NCBI GenBank assembly: GCA_019637105.1
Contig: JAHBWF010000012.1
Location: 1-64,000, forward strand
Source: Labilithrix sp.
GTDB taxonomy: Bacteria > Myxococcota_A > Polyangia > Polyangiales > Polyangiaceae
Reading direction: 5' to 3'
Length of the DNA stretch: 64,000 bases
This document shows, one piece after another, positions 45,398 through 55,576 of the stretch. The notes beneath the pieces were generated by a model. The model saw only the letters and a list, made by a program, of their open reading frames with translations. It did no database searches and was not told where the DNA came from. The position numbers and the translations under genes are program-made. How positions within the stretch are numbered: the stretch's first letter is position 1; each line of letters opens with the position of its first letter.

Positions 45398-45450
45398 GGC
45401 CAGGAATTCTGGCGCCCTCAAGAGCGAAGCGGGCGCCGGAATTCCTGGCC
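45398..45450 (+). promoter_or_regulatory. 20-bp hairpin in the argF'-argAB junction
   Basis: GGCCAGGAATTCTGGCGCCC (45398-45417) pairs with GGGCGCCGGAATTCCTGGCC (45431-45450) over a 13-nt loop, with 19 Watson-Crick pairs and one T-G. Two further copies of GCCAGGAA precede it (from 45369 and 45381). It could be a terminator, an attenuator or an mRNA-stability element, since 56 bp later argAB begins. Confidence 0.55.
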
Positions 45451-45506
45451 GAACTTTGGGCGAGCGGTACTAGCGCCGCGCCGTCGCCCAACTGGAGATC
45501 CGGAAG

Positions 45507-46904
45507 ATGACGAACAAGGAGAAGGAGACGCAGGACGTCATCGTCCGCCTCCTCACCAACATCGGCAGCCGCAAGGAGGTCGAGCAGTACCTCAAGCACT
45601 ACGCGAGCGTCGACGCGCCGAAGTTCGCCGTCGTGAAGGTGAGCGGCGCGATCATCGACCGCTCGCTCGACGCGCTCGCCTCGTCGATGTCCTTCCTCCA
45701 GCGCGTCGGCCTCGTGCCGATCGTCGTCCACGGCGGCAACGTCCAGCTCGACCGCGCGCTCGCCCAGGCCGGGGTCGACGCCCCGGTCGTGAAGGGCCTC
45801 CGCAAGATGACGCCGGCGGCCCTGGAGATCGCGCGGCGCGTCCTGCACGACACGAACCTCCGCCTGGTCGAGGCGCTCGAGGGCCTCGAGACGCGCGCGC
45901 GCCCGTTCACCTCCGGCGTCGTCGAGGCGAAGAAGTCCGAGTCGCCCGATCTCGGGCTGATCGGCGCGATCACCGCGGTGCGCGAGGCCGCGATCGCCCA
46001 GACGGCGCGCGGCGGGGTCCTGCCGATCGTCGCGCCGCTCGGCGAGACGCCGAAGGGCCAGATCCTCGTCGTCCACGCGGACGCCGTGGCGCGAGCGATC
46101 GCGCTGGCCCTCAAGCCGCACAAGGTCGTCTTCCTCAACGAGGTCGGCGGGCTCGTCGACGGCACCGGCGCCGTCCGCTCGGCGGTGAACCTCGCCGAGG
46201 ACTACGCCGAGCTCAGCCAGGACACGGCGCTCGATCCCGAGTCGCAGCGCAAGCTCATCGAGATCAACGCGCTCCTGTCCGAGCTCCCGCCGACCTCCTC
46301 GGTGTCGATCACGTCGCCGGAGCACCTGGCCAAGGAGCTCTTCACCCACGGCGGACACGGCACGCTCGTCCGGCGCGGCGAGAAGGTCGTCCGGCACGAC
46401 GACTGGAGCACGCTCGACCGCGACCGCCTCCGCGCGCTGCTCGAAGAGTGCTTCGCGCGGAGGCTCGACGAGCGGTACTTCGACGAGAAGGCGCCGCACC
46501 GCGTCTTCCTCGCCGAGTCGTACCGCGCGACCGCGATCCTGACGACGGAGCACGGGGTGCCGTACCTCGACAAGTTCGCCGTCACCAACGAGGCGCAGGG
46601 CGAGGGCATCGGCGGCTCGCTCTGGCAGCGGATGCGCCGCGACACGCCCAAGCTCTTCTGGCGCTCGCGCGCCAACAACCCGGTCAACGCGTGGTACGCC
46701 CAGAAGGCCGACGGCCTCTACAAGACGCAGAAGTGGTGGGTCTTCTGGAGCGGCATGAGCGACTTCGGCGAGATCCAGCGCTCGGTCGAGCGCGCCCTCG
46801 AGATGCCCGCGACCTTCTACGACGCGCCGTCGTCGCCGATGGCGGCCGCCGCGTCCGCGGCCGCCGACGCCGCTCCCCCCGCGTCGGTCACCCCTCCCGG
46901 ATGA
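45507..46904 (+). CDS. argAB: Bifunctional N-acetylglutamate synthase/kinase (Xanthomonas type)
   Basis: 465 residues. Residues 1-285 are an amino-acid-kinase domain (FAVVKVSG, PIVVHGGNVQLDRAL, VFLNEVGGLVDGTG) beginning with the LLTNIGSRKEVEQYL helix of the NAGS-K family. Residues about 290-435 are the C-terminal acetyltransferase (NAT/DUF619) domain: ESYRATAILTTEHGVPYLDKFAV, QGEGIGGSLWQRM for acetyl-CoA, and FWRSRANNPVNAWYAQKADG. An Ala/Pro tail closes it. It acetylates glutamate and phosphorylates the product, the first two steps of arginine synthesis. The VHGGN motif departs from the usual GxGxQ/GGG loop slightly. Confidence 0.9.
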   Translation: MTNKEKETQDVIVRLLTNIGSRKEVEQYLKHYASVDAPKFAVVKVSGAIIDRSLDALASSMSFLQRVGLVPIVVHGGNVQLDRALAQAGVDAPVVKGLRKMTPAALEIARRVLHDTNLRLVEALEGLETRARPFTSGVVEAKKSESPDLGLIGAITAVREAAIAQTARGGVLPIVAPLGETPKGQILVVHADAVARAIALALKPHKVVFLNEVGGLVDGTGAVRSAVNLAEDYAELSQDTALDPESQRKLIEINALLSELPPTSSVSITSPEHLAKELFTHGGHGTLVRRGEKVVRHDDWSTLDRDRLRALLEECFARRLDERYFDEKAPHRVFLAESYRATAILTTEHGVPYLDKFAVTNEAQGEGIGGSLWQRMRRDTPKLFWRSRANNPVNAWYAQKADGLYKTQKWWVFWSGMSDFGEIQRSVERALEMPATFYDAPSSPMAAAASAAADAAPPASVTPPG

Positions 46905-46905
46905 A

Positions 46906-46942
46906 GGCGTCGCGGAGCCGCGCCCGGCTCGATCGACGCCTG
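46906..46942 (+). promoter_or_regulatory. Two-part hairpin right after the argAB stop
   Basis: Outer arms AGGCGTC / GACGCCT (46906-46912, 46936-46942) enclose inner arms GAGCCG / CGGCTC (46916-46921, 46926-46931) with a CGCC loop. It starts 1 nt after the stop and lies 36 bp before argC, so it may tune read-through or protect the upstream message. Confidence 0.45.
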
Positions 46943-46978
46943 GTGGTCGGGCGATCGATCGGCTAAAGACCGGCCAAC

Positions 46979-47878
46979 GTGAAGCGGAACGTCGCCATCG
47001 TCGGAGCGCGCGGTCACACCGGCCGCGAGCTCGTCACCCTCGTCGAGGGTCACGGTTCGTTCGAGCTCGCGCTCTCCGTATCCGCGCGCGACGGGATGTC
47101 GCCGGAGGACGTCGCCGCGGCGAAGCTCGACGCGTACTTCCTCGCGCTCCCGAACGGCGCGACCGCGGCGTACGTCGACGCGATCGCGCTGTCGCGGCCC
47201 GACGCCGTGCTCGTCGATTTGTCGGCCGACCATCGCTTCGACGACGCCTGGATCTACGGCCAACCCGAGCGCCGCCGCGAGGCGATCCGCGGCGCCAAGC
47301 GGATCTCGAACCCCGGGTGCTACGCCACCGCCGCGCAGCTCGCGCTCGCGCCGCTCGCGCCGCTCTTCGACGGGCCTCCGAGCGTCTTCGGCGTCAGCGG
47401 CTACAGCGGCGCCGGGACGACGCCGTCGCCGAAGAACGACCCCGAGGTCCTGCGCGACAACCTCCTGCCGTACTCGCTCGTCGACCACGTCCACGAGCGC
47501 GAGGTCTCGCGGCAGCTCGGCGCCCGCGTCTTCTTCTCCCCGCACGTCGCGCCGTTCTTCCGAGGCATCACGGTGACGGCGTCGGTCGCGCTCCGCGAGG
47601 AGACGTCGCGCGACGCCTTGGCCGACCGCTACCGCGCGGCGTACGGGCACGAGCCGATGGTGACGCTCTCGGAGGAGCCGCCGCTCGTGCGCGACATCGT
47701 CGGCAAGCACCACGTGGCGATCGGCGGCCTCTCGGTGGCGAAGGACGGCCGCCACGCGGTGGTCGTCGCCACCGTCGACAACCTCCTCGGCGGCGCCGCC
47801 TCGCAGGCGCTCCGCAACCTGAACCTCGCGCTCGGCCTCCCCGAGCTCACCGGGATCCCCGATGCCGCGCCGCGCTGA
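46979..47878 (+). CDS. argC: N-acetyl-gamma-glutamyl-phosphate reductase
   Basis: 299 residues from GTG 46979. NADP-binding [10 protein letters not shown] is near the N-terminus and the catalytic Cys114 lies in [24 protein letters not shown] and the His of [13 protein letters not shown] complete the ArgC active site. It is slightly shorter than average ArgC (about 340), as in the Xanthomonas-type short forms. It reduces acetylglutamyl phosphate to the semialdehyde. The stop overlaps the carB start by 17 bp, so the two are cotranscribed. Confidence 0.93.
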   Translation: MKRNVAIVGARGHTGRELVTLVEGHGSFELALSVSARDGMSPEDVAAAKLDAYFLALPNGATAAYVDAIALSRPDAVLVDLSADHRFDDAWIYGQPERRREAIRGAKRISNPGCYATAAQLALAPLAPLFDGPPSVFGVSGYSGAGTTPSPKNDPEVLRDNLLPYSLVDHVHEREVSRQLGARVFFSPHVAPFFRGITVTASVALREETSRDALADRYRAAYGHEPMVTLSEEPPLVRDIVGKHHVAIGGLSVAKDGRHAVVVATVDNLLGGAASQALRNLNLALGLPELTGIPDAAPR

Positions 47879-50800
47879 CCTCGAGCGCGTCCTCGTGCTG
47901 GGCGCCGGGCCGATCGTCATCGGTCAAGGCTGCGAGTTCGACTACTCCGGGACGCAGGGGATCCGCGCGCTCCGCGACGAGGGCTACGAGGTCGTCCTCG
48001 TCAACTCGAACCCGGCGACGATCATGACGGATCCGGAGCTCGCGGACCGCACCTACGTCGAGCCGCTCGATCTGCGCGCCGCCCGCGCGATCGTCGACAA
48101 AGAGCGGCCGAGCGCGATCTTGCCGACGCTCGGCGGCCAGACCGCGCTGAACCTCGCGCTCGGCCTGGAGGACGACGGCACGCTCGCGCGCCTCGGCGTC
48201 GAGCTGCTCGGCGCGCGGCCCGAGGCGATCCGCAAGGCCGAGGACCGCGCGCTCTTCAAGGCCGCGATGGAGCGGATCGGGCTCGAGTGCCCGCGCGCCG
48301 TCGTGGCGCGCTCGCGGGACGAGGCGCGGGCGGCGCTGCGCGACTTCGGGCTGCCGCTCGTCCTGCGCCCGTCGTTCACGCTCGGGGGAACGGGCGGAGG
48401 GATCGTCCGCGCCGAGGACGAGCTCGACGCGAAGGTCGCGCAGGCGCTCGCCGAGTCGCCCTCGCGCGAGGTGCTGGTCGAGGAGAGCCTGCTCGGCTGG
48501 AAGGAGTTCGAGCTCGAGGTCATCCGCGACCGGCGCGACAACTTCATCGTCGTCTGCACGATCGAGAACCTCGACCCGCTCGGCGTGCACACCGGCGACT
48601 CGATCACCGTCGCCCCGGCGATGACGCTGACGGACAAGGAGTACCAGCGCCTCCGCGACGCCGCGCGCGCCGTGATGAGCGAGATCGGCGTCGAGACGGG
48701 CGGCGCCAACGTGCAGTTCGCCGTACGCCCGGCCGACGGCGCGATGCGCGTCATCGAGATGAACCCGCGCGTCTCGCGGTCGAGCGCCCTCGCGTCGAAG
48801 GCGACCGGCTACCCGATCGCCAAGATCGCGACCAAGCTCGCCGTCGGCTACAGCCTCGACGAGCTCCGGAACGATCTGACGGGGACGAGCGCCGCCTTCG
48901 AGCCCGCGCTCGACTACGTCGTCGTGAAGTGGCCGCGGTTCGCGTTCGACAAGTTCCCCGACGCCGACGACGCGCTCGGCACGCAGATGAAGAGCGTGGG
49001 CGAGACGATGGCGATCGGGCGCACCTTCGTCGAGGCGGTGCAGAAGGCCGCGCGCGGCCTCGAGACCGGCCTCGACGGGCTCACCCCGGCGTCGAGCGAG
49101 CCGCGCGACGTCGCGCGCGTCCTCGAGCTGGCGGCGCGGCCGAACGACCGCCGGCTCCTCCACGTCGTCGACGCGCTCCGAGCCGGCGCGAGCCACGACG
49201 ACCTCGTCGCCGCCACCGCGATCGACCCGTGGTTCATCGCCCAGCTCCAGCGCGTGGTCGACGCCGAGCGCGCGGCCGCCGCCGGCGGCGAGGCCGGGCT
49301 CGCGTCCGCCGCCGAGATGCTCCGGCTGAAGCGCCTGGGGCTGTCCGACGCGCGGCTCGGGCGGCTCGTCGGCGCGACCGAGGACGAGGTGCGCGCGCTG
49401 CGCGAGGCCTCCGGCGTGAGGCCCACGTTCGCGCGCGTCGACACGTGCGCGGCGGAGATCCCGGGCACCACGCCCTACCTCTACGCGACGTGGGAGAGCG
49501 AGAGCGACGACCTCGCGCCCGCCCCCACGCTCGCGCCGGCCGGCGCGCGGAGGCCGAAGGTCGTCGTGCTCGGCGCGGGGCCGAACCGCATCGGGCAAGG
49601 CATCGAGTTCGACTACTGCTGCGTCCACGCCGTCGCCGCGGCGCGCGAGCTCGGGTTCGAGGCGATCATGGTCAACTCGAACCCGGAGACGGTGTCGACC
49701 GACTACGACATCGCCGACCGCCTCTACTTCGAGCCGATCACGCTGGAGAGCGTGCTCGCGATCTGCGACGCCGAAGAGCCCGACGGCGTGCTCGTCCAGC
49801 TCGGCGGGCAGACGCCGCTCCGCCTCGCCGGCGCGCTCGCCGCCCGCGGGCTCCGGCTCTTCGGGACGAGCGCCGACGCCATCGATCGCGCGGAGGACCG
49901 CGGGCGCTTCGACGCCGTGCTCGAGAAGCTCGGGCTGCGCCGCCCCGCGAGCGCCGTCGCGCGGACGCACGCCGAGGTCCACGCCGCCGCGGAGCGCCTC
50001 GGCTGGCCGGTGCTCGTGCGCCCGAGCTACGTCCTCGGCGGACGCGCGATGAAGATCGCCCGGACCGCCGACGAGCTCGACGCGCACCTCGCGCGCATGC
50101 CGCTCGACGCAGACGACGCCGTGATCCTCGTCGACCGCTTCCTCGCCGACGCGATCGAGATCGACGTCGACTGCGTCTCCGACGGCGCGCGCGTCGTCAT
50201 CGGCGCGGTGATGGAGCACCTCGAGCGCGCCGGCGTCCACTCGGGCGACTCGGCCACGGTCCTCCCGCCCTTCACGCTGCGGGCGGACGTCGTCGACGAG
50301 ATCGAGCGCGTCGTCCGCGCGCTCGCCCTCGAGCTCGGCGTCGTCGGCTTGATGAACGCGCAGCTCGCCGTCAAGGACGGCCGCGTCTACGTCCTCGAGG
50401 TCAACCCGCGCGCGAGCCGCACGGTGCCGTTCGTGTCGAAGGCCACCGGCGTACCGCTCGCGCGCATCGCGACGAAGGTGATGCTCGGCAAGACGCTCGA
50501 CGAGCTCGGCGTGACGGACCCGCCGCTCGGCCGCCACGTCGCGGCGAAGGAGTGCGTCTTCCCGTTCAAGAAGCTGCCCGGCGCGGACACGGTCCTCGGA
50601 CCGGAGATGCGCTCGACCGGCGAGGTCATGGGCGTCGGCGAGACCGCCGCGCGCGCCTACGCCAAGGCCCTCCGGGCGATCGGCGTCCAGCTCCGCGCCC
50701 CGCGCCCGGGCGAGACCGCGAAGGCGCTGCTGGCCGTCTCGAGCACCGACCAGAGCGTCGTCGTCGAGATCGCGCGCCGCCTCCGGGCGATCGGCTTCAC

Positions 50801-51098
50801 GATCGCGGCGGACGCGCGGACCGCGAGCTCGCTGGCGGCGTCGCGCCTCCCGACGGAGACGCTCTCCGCGGACGGCGCCGAGGAGGCCATCCGGCGCGGC
50901 GACTTCGCCGTCGCGATCGTCACCGCCGAGGGCGACGAGGAGATCGCGCGGACGCGCCCGCTCCGGCGCGCGGCCCTCGCGCGCGGCATCCCGTGCTTCA
51001 CCACGACCGCGCTCGCCCGCGCGGGCTGCTCCGCGCTCGAGGAGGACGACGGGACCGAGCACGTGCGCTCGCTCCAGGAGTGGTACGCGCTGGCCTGA
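47862..51098 (+). CDS. carB: Carbamoyl-phosphate synthase large subunit
   Basis: 1078 residues, full length. Two homologous halves begin [21 protein letters not shown] and [19 protein letters not shown]; each has its ATP-grasp core ([14 protein letters not shown] and [14 protein letters not shown]), with [20 protein letters not shown] and [20 protein letters not shown] closing them. The C-terminal MGS-like allosteric domain starts about residue 940 ([19 protein letters not shown]). It makes carbamoyl phosphate for arginine and pyrimidines. The glutaminase subunit carA is not in the window. Position directly after argC ties supply to the acetylornithine carbamoyltransferase. Confidence 0.97.
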   Translation: MPRRADLERVLVLGAGPIVIGQGCEFDYSGTQGIRALRDEGYEVVLVNSNPATIMTDPELADRTYVEPLDLRAARAIVDKERPSAILPTLGGQTALNLALGLEDDGTLARLGVELLGARPEAIRKAEDRALFKAAMERIGLECPRAVVARSRDEARAALRDFGLPLVLRPSFTLGGTGGGIVRAEDELDAKVAQALAESPSREVLVEESLLGWKEFELEVIRDRRDNFIVVCTIENLDPLGVHTGDSITVAPAMTLTDKEYQRLRDAARAVMSEIGVETGGANVQFAVRPADGAMRVIEMNPRVSRSSALASKATGYPIAKIATKLAVGYSLDELRNDLTGTSAAFEPALDYVVVKWPRFAFDKFPDADDALGTQMKSVGETMAIGRTFVEAVQKAARGLETGLDGLTPASSEPRDVARVLELAARPNDRRLLHVVDALRAGASHDDLVAATAIDPWFIAQLQRVVDAERAAAAGGEAGLASAAEMLRLKRLGLSDARLGRLVGATEDEVRALREASGVRPTFARVDTCAAEIPGTTPYLYATWESESDDLAPAPTLAPAGARRPKVVVLGAGPNRIGQGIEFDYCCVHAVAAARELGFEAIMVNSNPETVSTDYDIADRLYFEPITLESVLAICDAEEPDGVLVQLGGQTPLRLAGALAARGLRLFGTSADAIDRAEDRGRFDAVLEKLGLRRPASAVARTHAEVHAAAERLGWPVLVRPSYVLGGRAMKIARTADELDAHLARMPLDADDAVILVDRFLADAIEIDVDCVSDGARVVIGAVMEHLERAGVHSGDSATVLPPFTLRADVVDEIERVVRALALELGVVGLMNAQLAVKDGRVYVLEVNPRASRTVPFVSKATGVPLARIATKVMLGKTLDELGVTDPPLGRHVAAKECVFPFKKLPGADTVLGPEMRSTGEVMGVGETAARAYAKALRAIGVQLRAPRPGETAKALLAVSSTDQSVVVEIARRLRAIGFTIAADARTASSLAASRLPTETLSADGAEEAIRRGDFAVAIVTAEGDEEIARTRPLRRAALARGIPCFTTTALARAGCSALEEDDGTEHVRSLQEWYALA

Positions 51099-51112
51099 CC
51101 GCGGTCGGGCGC

Positions 51113-51129
51113 GCGCTCGCTCCGAGCGC
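51113..51129. terminator. Short hairpin between carB and the acyl-CoA dehydrogenase gene
   Basis: GCGCTCG (51113-51119) and CGAGCGC (51123-51129) form a 7-bp stem with a CTC loop in the 53-bp gap between convergent genes. No T-tract is present. Confidence 0.35.
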
Positions 51130-51151
51130 CCCGCGCCGGCCGCCGGGGGGC

Positions 51152-52300
51152 TCAGGACAGGACGCTGCGCGCGATCACGATCCGCTGCACCTCGCTGGTG
51201 CCCTCGTAGATCGTCGTGACGCGCGCGTCGCGCAGGTGCCGCTCGGCCGCGAACTCGCGGGTGTAGCCGTAGCCGCCGTGGATCTGGACGGCCTTGTTGC
51301 AGATGCGGTTCGCGGCTTCGGTCGCGAAGACCTTCGCCATCGACGCCTCGCGCGAGAACGGGCGGCCGTTCTCCTTCAGCCACGCCGCGCGCATCGCGAG
51401 CAGGTGGGCGGCGTCGAGCTCGACCTGCATGTCGGCGAGCTTCCACTGCGTGGCCTGGAAATCGCCGATCGGCTTGTCGAACTGCCTGCGGTCCTTCGCG
51501 TACGCGACGCTCTCCTCCAGCGCGGCGCGCGCGATGCCGATCGCCTGGCAGCTGATGCCGACGCGACCGCCGTCGAGGGCCATCATCGCGATCTTGAAGC
51601 CGCCGTTGAGCTCGCCGAGGAGCGCGGAGTCGGGCACGCGGCAGCCCTCGAACGTGAGGCCGACGGTGTTGGAGCCGCGGATCCCCATCTTGTCCTCGGC
51701 CTTGCCGATCTTGAGGCCGGGCGTGCCGCCCTCGACGAGGAAGCACGAGATGCCGCGCGTCCCCGGGAGCTTCTCGCGATCGCCGGTGCGCGCCCAGACG
51801 ACCATCACGCCGGCGTGCGCGCCGCTCGTGATCCACTGCTTCTGGCCGTCGAGGACCCAGCCGTCGCCGTCCTTCTTCGCGGTCGTGCGCATCGAGCCCG
51901 GATCGCTGCCCGCCTCCGGCTCGGAGAGGGCGAAGGCGCCGGCCGCGTACTGTCCGCTCGCGAGCTTGGGGTTGTACGTCTTCCGCTGCTCGTCGGTGCC
52001 GAACTTGGCGATGACCTCGCCGACCATGTTGGTCACGGCCATCGTCACCGCGGTCGAGGCGCAGGCGCGCGCGACCTCCTGCATCGCGAGCGCGTACGCG
52101 ACCGCGCCCGCCCCCGCGCCGCCGAGCTCCTCGGGGACGTTGACCGCCATGAGGCCGAGCTCGGCGAGCCCCTTCAAGATGGCGCGCGGGAAGCGCTCCT
52201 CGCGGTCGATCGCGGCGGCCTCCGGCGCGATCACGCGGGTCGCGTAGTCGCGCGCCGCGCTCTGCACCATCGTCTGCGTCTCGTTGGGCGAAAGGTCCAT
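51152..52300 (-). CDS. Acyl-CoA dehydrogenase
   Basis: 382 residues. It starts MDLSPNETQTMVQSAARDYA. FAD-binding blocks GAFALSEPEAGSD and WVLDGQKQWITSG are present, as are RVGISCQAIGIARAAL and the IHGGYGYTREF signature. The catalytic Glu366 lies in IYEGTSEVQR. It oxidises an acyl-CoA to the 2-enoyl-CoA and passes electrons to ETF. Chain-length preference cannot be read with certainty; overall it looks like the short/branched-chain (Bcd-like) group. A related copy lies at 53272, with a lipoprotein gene between them on the same strand. Confidence 0.93.
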   Translation of the reverse strand: MDLSPNETQTMVQSAARDYATRVIAPEAAAIDREERFPRAILKGLAELGLMAVNVPEELGGAGAGAVAYALAMQEVARACASTAVTMAVTNMVGEVIAKFGTDEQRKTYNPKLASGQYAAGAFALSEPEAGSDPGSMRTTAKKDGDGWVLDGQKQWITSGAHAGVMVVWARTGDREKLPGTRGISCFLVEGGTPGLKIGKAEDKMGIRGSNTVGLTFEGCRVPDSALLGELNGGFKIAMMALDGGRVGISCQAIGIARAALEESVAYAKDRRQFDKPIGDFQATQWKLADMQVELDAAHLLAMRAAWLKENGRPFSREASMAKVFATEAANRICNKAVQIHGGYGYTREFAAERHLRDARVTTIYEGTSEVQRIVIARSVLS

Positions 52301-52376
52301 CGTCGGTCTCTCTTGCTTCTTGCGCGGCGGGTTCTCGCGCGGGGGTGCGCGGGGCTCGGCCCCGGACGAGCGAGCG

Positions 52377-53228
52377 TCAGAGCGAGAAGGTCACCTTCGC
52401 CGCGTAGCTGCCGGGGCTCGGCAGCGGGAGGTTCTTCAGCGCGTCGACGATGCAGTCGACCTTGTCCGCCGCCTCCTTGCCCGGAGGCGCGACGCCGATC
52501 GCCTTGAAGCGGCCGCCGTGCTCGCCGCCCGCCTTGGCGGCGTTCGCGCCCTGCTTGCCGCCCTTGCCCGGGTTCTTCCCGCCCTTGCCGGGCCCCTTGC
52601 CGCCGCCCGGCTCACCTTCCACCTCGCCGGGCTCGACGTACGCGGTCACGTGGAACTCGCCGGAGACGCCGCTCTTGCACTTCTCGACGCCCTTCTTCGC
52701 GTCCTTGTCGTCGTCGAGCGCGCCGATGACCTTCTCGGGGCCCCACGGCGTGGGGGCTCGCTCGCTGCCGCCCGGCCAGCCGAAGCCGTTGCGCACCTCG
52801 GCCTCCCCGCCTTGCGGCTTCGGCCAGTCGGTCGCGGCGAACAGATCGAGGATGCACTTCTCCGTGTCGCGGTCGCCGAGCGTCGACTCCTCGAACCACG
52901 AGTACCGGACCCTCCCGTCCTTGCCGACGCGCATGAAGACCTTCACGTCGCCCGAGAGGTACTCGACGCGGTCGCGGCCCTGCTTGTGGCAGACCTCGAG
53001 CTTCGACTGCAGGTCGTCGAACTTCCTCTCGACGGCGCGCTGATCGATCGAGCCGAGCTCCTGCTCGATCGTCGGCCCCCCGCTCGGGACCTCGCGCGCC
53101 GGCTCCTCGCGCGCCGGCTCCTCGGTCTTGGGCGGCGGCGTGCTCCCACCGCACGCGACCGCGGCGAGCGAGACGCCGGCGAACAACGAGAGGGTGAGGA
53201 CGATCGGACGACGGGTCGAGACGCTCAT
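52377..53228 (-). CDS. Lipoprotein with Gly/Lys-rich insert, unknown function
   Basis: 283 residues. Lipobox AAVACG near residue 26 is followed by a Pro/Glu-rich repeat (EEPAREEPAREVP). Two similar modules appear: one around LEVCHKQGRDRVEYLSGDVKVFMRVGKDGRVRYSWF...KCILDLF, and a second around GVEKCKSGVSGEFHVTAYVEPGEVEG...VDCIVDALKNLPLPSPGSYAAKVTFSL. Each module has a cysteine pair and a strand pattern like the AgmX/PglI or TonB-C-like beta domains of myxobacteria. Between the strands of the second module lies a Gly/Lys-rich linker (GGGKGPGKGGKNPGKGGK). It is flanked by acyl-CoA dehydrogenases but no functional link is evident. Confidence 0.65.
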   Translation of the reverse strand: MSVSTRRPIVLTLSLFAGVSLAAVACGGSTPPPKTEEPAREEPAREVPSGGPTIEQELGSIDQRAVERKFDDLQSKLEVCHKQGRDRVEYLSGDVKVFMRVGKDGRVRYSWFEESTLGDRDTEKCILDLFAATDWPKPQGGEAEVRNGFGWPGGSERAPTPWGPEKVIGALDDDKDAKKGVEKCKSGVSGEFHVTAYVEPGEVEGEPGGGKGPGKGGKNPGKGGKQGANAAKAGGEHGGRFKAIGVAPPGKEAADKVDCIVDALKNLPLPSPGSYAAKVTFSL

Positions 53229-53271
53229 GGATTTCCTCGGGTCTGTTCGGAGACGGTCGTGCTCGCGCCGC

Positions 53272-54414
<1,143 letters not shown>

Positions 54415-54430
54415 CGCGGGAGTCCTAGTC

Positions 54431-54446
54431 GGCCCTCCGCAGGGCC
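54431..54446 (-). terminator. Hairpin after the tail-anchored protein gene
   Basis: GGCCCT and AGGGCC flank a CCGC loop in the 95-bp gap after the stop at 54510 and before the acyl-CoA dehydrogenase start. The stem is only 6 bp, so it is a weak candidate. Confidence 0.3.
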
Positions 54447-54509
54447 TCAAGAGCTACCGAGCCGGAGCGCGCCGCCGCGGCCGGGCTCGGCCGTCGCGAG
54501 GAGGCGGGG

Positions 54510-55463
54510 CTACCCGGCCCCGAGCGCCACGACGACGCGCCAGACGACGACCGCCGCGAGCAGGAGCACGACGACCAGCGCCGCGATCGCGCGCTTCGAG
54601 ACGCGCTGCATCCGGTGGCGCTGCTCGAGCAGCTCGCGCGGGGGCGGCGTCCGCATCGACTGGATGCCCGCCCCGTTGAGGACGACCTCGGCCTTGCGGA
54701 GGAACTGCTCCCACTCCTGCAGGCTGATGTCGAGCGTAGTGCGGAAGCGCACGTCGTTCATGATGGTGACGTGGTCGTAGTCGCGGAGCTCCGCGCGACG
54801 TTCGAGCTGGTTGACGGTCCCGGCCACGAGGACGGAGTAGCCCTCGCGCCGCGGGCGAAGGCGGAGGTGCTGCAGCGCCTGCTTGCCGCCGCCGGTCGAC
54901 ATCCCCTGCGGCGCCGTCAGCTCGACGGCGTACGCGCCGGCGCCGATCGCGAAGTCGCGGAACGCCTCCGTGACCGAGTCGGCGAGCGAGACGAATTTCT
55001 GGGCGAGGCGCGTCCGGAGCGCCTCGGGGTCGCGCGCGCCGTCCTCCGGCGTCGCTCCCGGAGCCGCCGCCTCGGCCTGCTGCGGCGGGACCCACTCGCC
55101 CGGGACCCACGCGGCGCCGGGCGTCGGCGCCGCCGGGGCGGCGGCGTGGCCGCTCGAGGCCCGCTCGCTCCGAGGCTCGAAGGGCACCGCGGGCAGGTCC
55201 GCGGGCCCCGGTCCGCCCGCCGCGGCGCGCGGCTCGAACGGCAGCGCGGGGAGATCCGCGCCCGCGACGCGCGGCTCCGAGCTGCGCGCCGGAGGCGAGG
55301 CGCCGGGGCCCTCGAGGGCGTCGAGCACGGCGTTCGGCTGGAGCTCGGCGATCGCCGCCGCGGCCTGACTCTCGAGCGCGCTGCCCTCCTGCGCACGCGC
55401 GTCCTCACGCGCCTTCGTGTAGGCGTCGACCTCGAACTTCTCCATCTTCCGCGTGCCGGACAT
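54510..55463 (-). CDS. Tail-anchored protein, long paralog
   Basis: 317 residues from ATG 55463 (MSGTRKMEKFEVDAY). Residues to about 150 are disordered and Ala/Pro-rich with repeated PAVPFEPR / PALPFEPR pieces. The conserved part starts near 155 (LRTRLAQKFVSLADSVTEAFRDFAIGAGAYAVELTAP). It continues with the STGGG motif, LRLRPRREGYSVLVAGTV, FRTTLDI and PPPRELLEQRHRM. A single C-terminal transmembrane helix (AIAALVVVLLLAAVVVWRVVVAL) ends the protein, so it should be tail-anchored with the body in the cytoplasm. The neighbouring gene at 55577 encodes a shorter paralog. I recognise no family; function unknown. Confidence 0.7.
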   Translation of the reverse strand: MSGTRKMEKFEVDAYTKAREDARAQEGSALESQAAAAIAELQPNAVLDALEGPGASPPARSSEPRVAGADLPALPFEPRAAAGGPGPADLPAVPFEPRSERASSGHAAAPAAPTPGAAWVPGEWVPPQQAEAAAPGATPEDGARDPEALRTRLAQKFVSLADSVTEAFRDFAIGAGAYAVELTAPQGMSTGGGKQALQHLRLRPRREGYSVLVAGTVNQLERRAELRDYDHVTIMNDVRFRTTLDISLQEWEQFLRKAEVVLNGAGIQSMRTPPPRELLEQRHRMQRVSKRAIAALVVVLLLAAVVVWRVVVALGAG

Positions 55464-55525
55464 GGGGTGAATTATCCTATCACGCCCAGTTGGGGCGCCC
55501 GGCAAGAGTGCGCCCCGCGCCTCGC

Positions 55526-55546
55526 GAGGCCTGGAAATCAGGCCTC
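55526..55546 (-). terminator. Hairpin between the two tail-anchored paralogs
   Basis: GAGGCCTG (55526-55533) and CAGGCCTC (55539-55546) form a perfect 8-bp stem over loop GAAAT. It follows the stop of the short paralog at 55577, so the paralogs may be separate transcripts. Confidence 0.45.
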
Positions 55547-55576
55547 CGCCGCGCCGTCGCGACGCCCGCCGGGGCG

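Noticed and set aside
47847-52507. Long frames overlapping carB on both strands
   Set aside because: CarB is full length with all motifs, so the overlapping frames are G+C artefacts.
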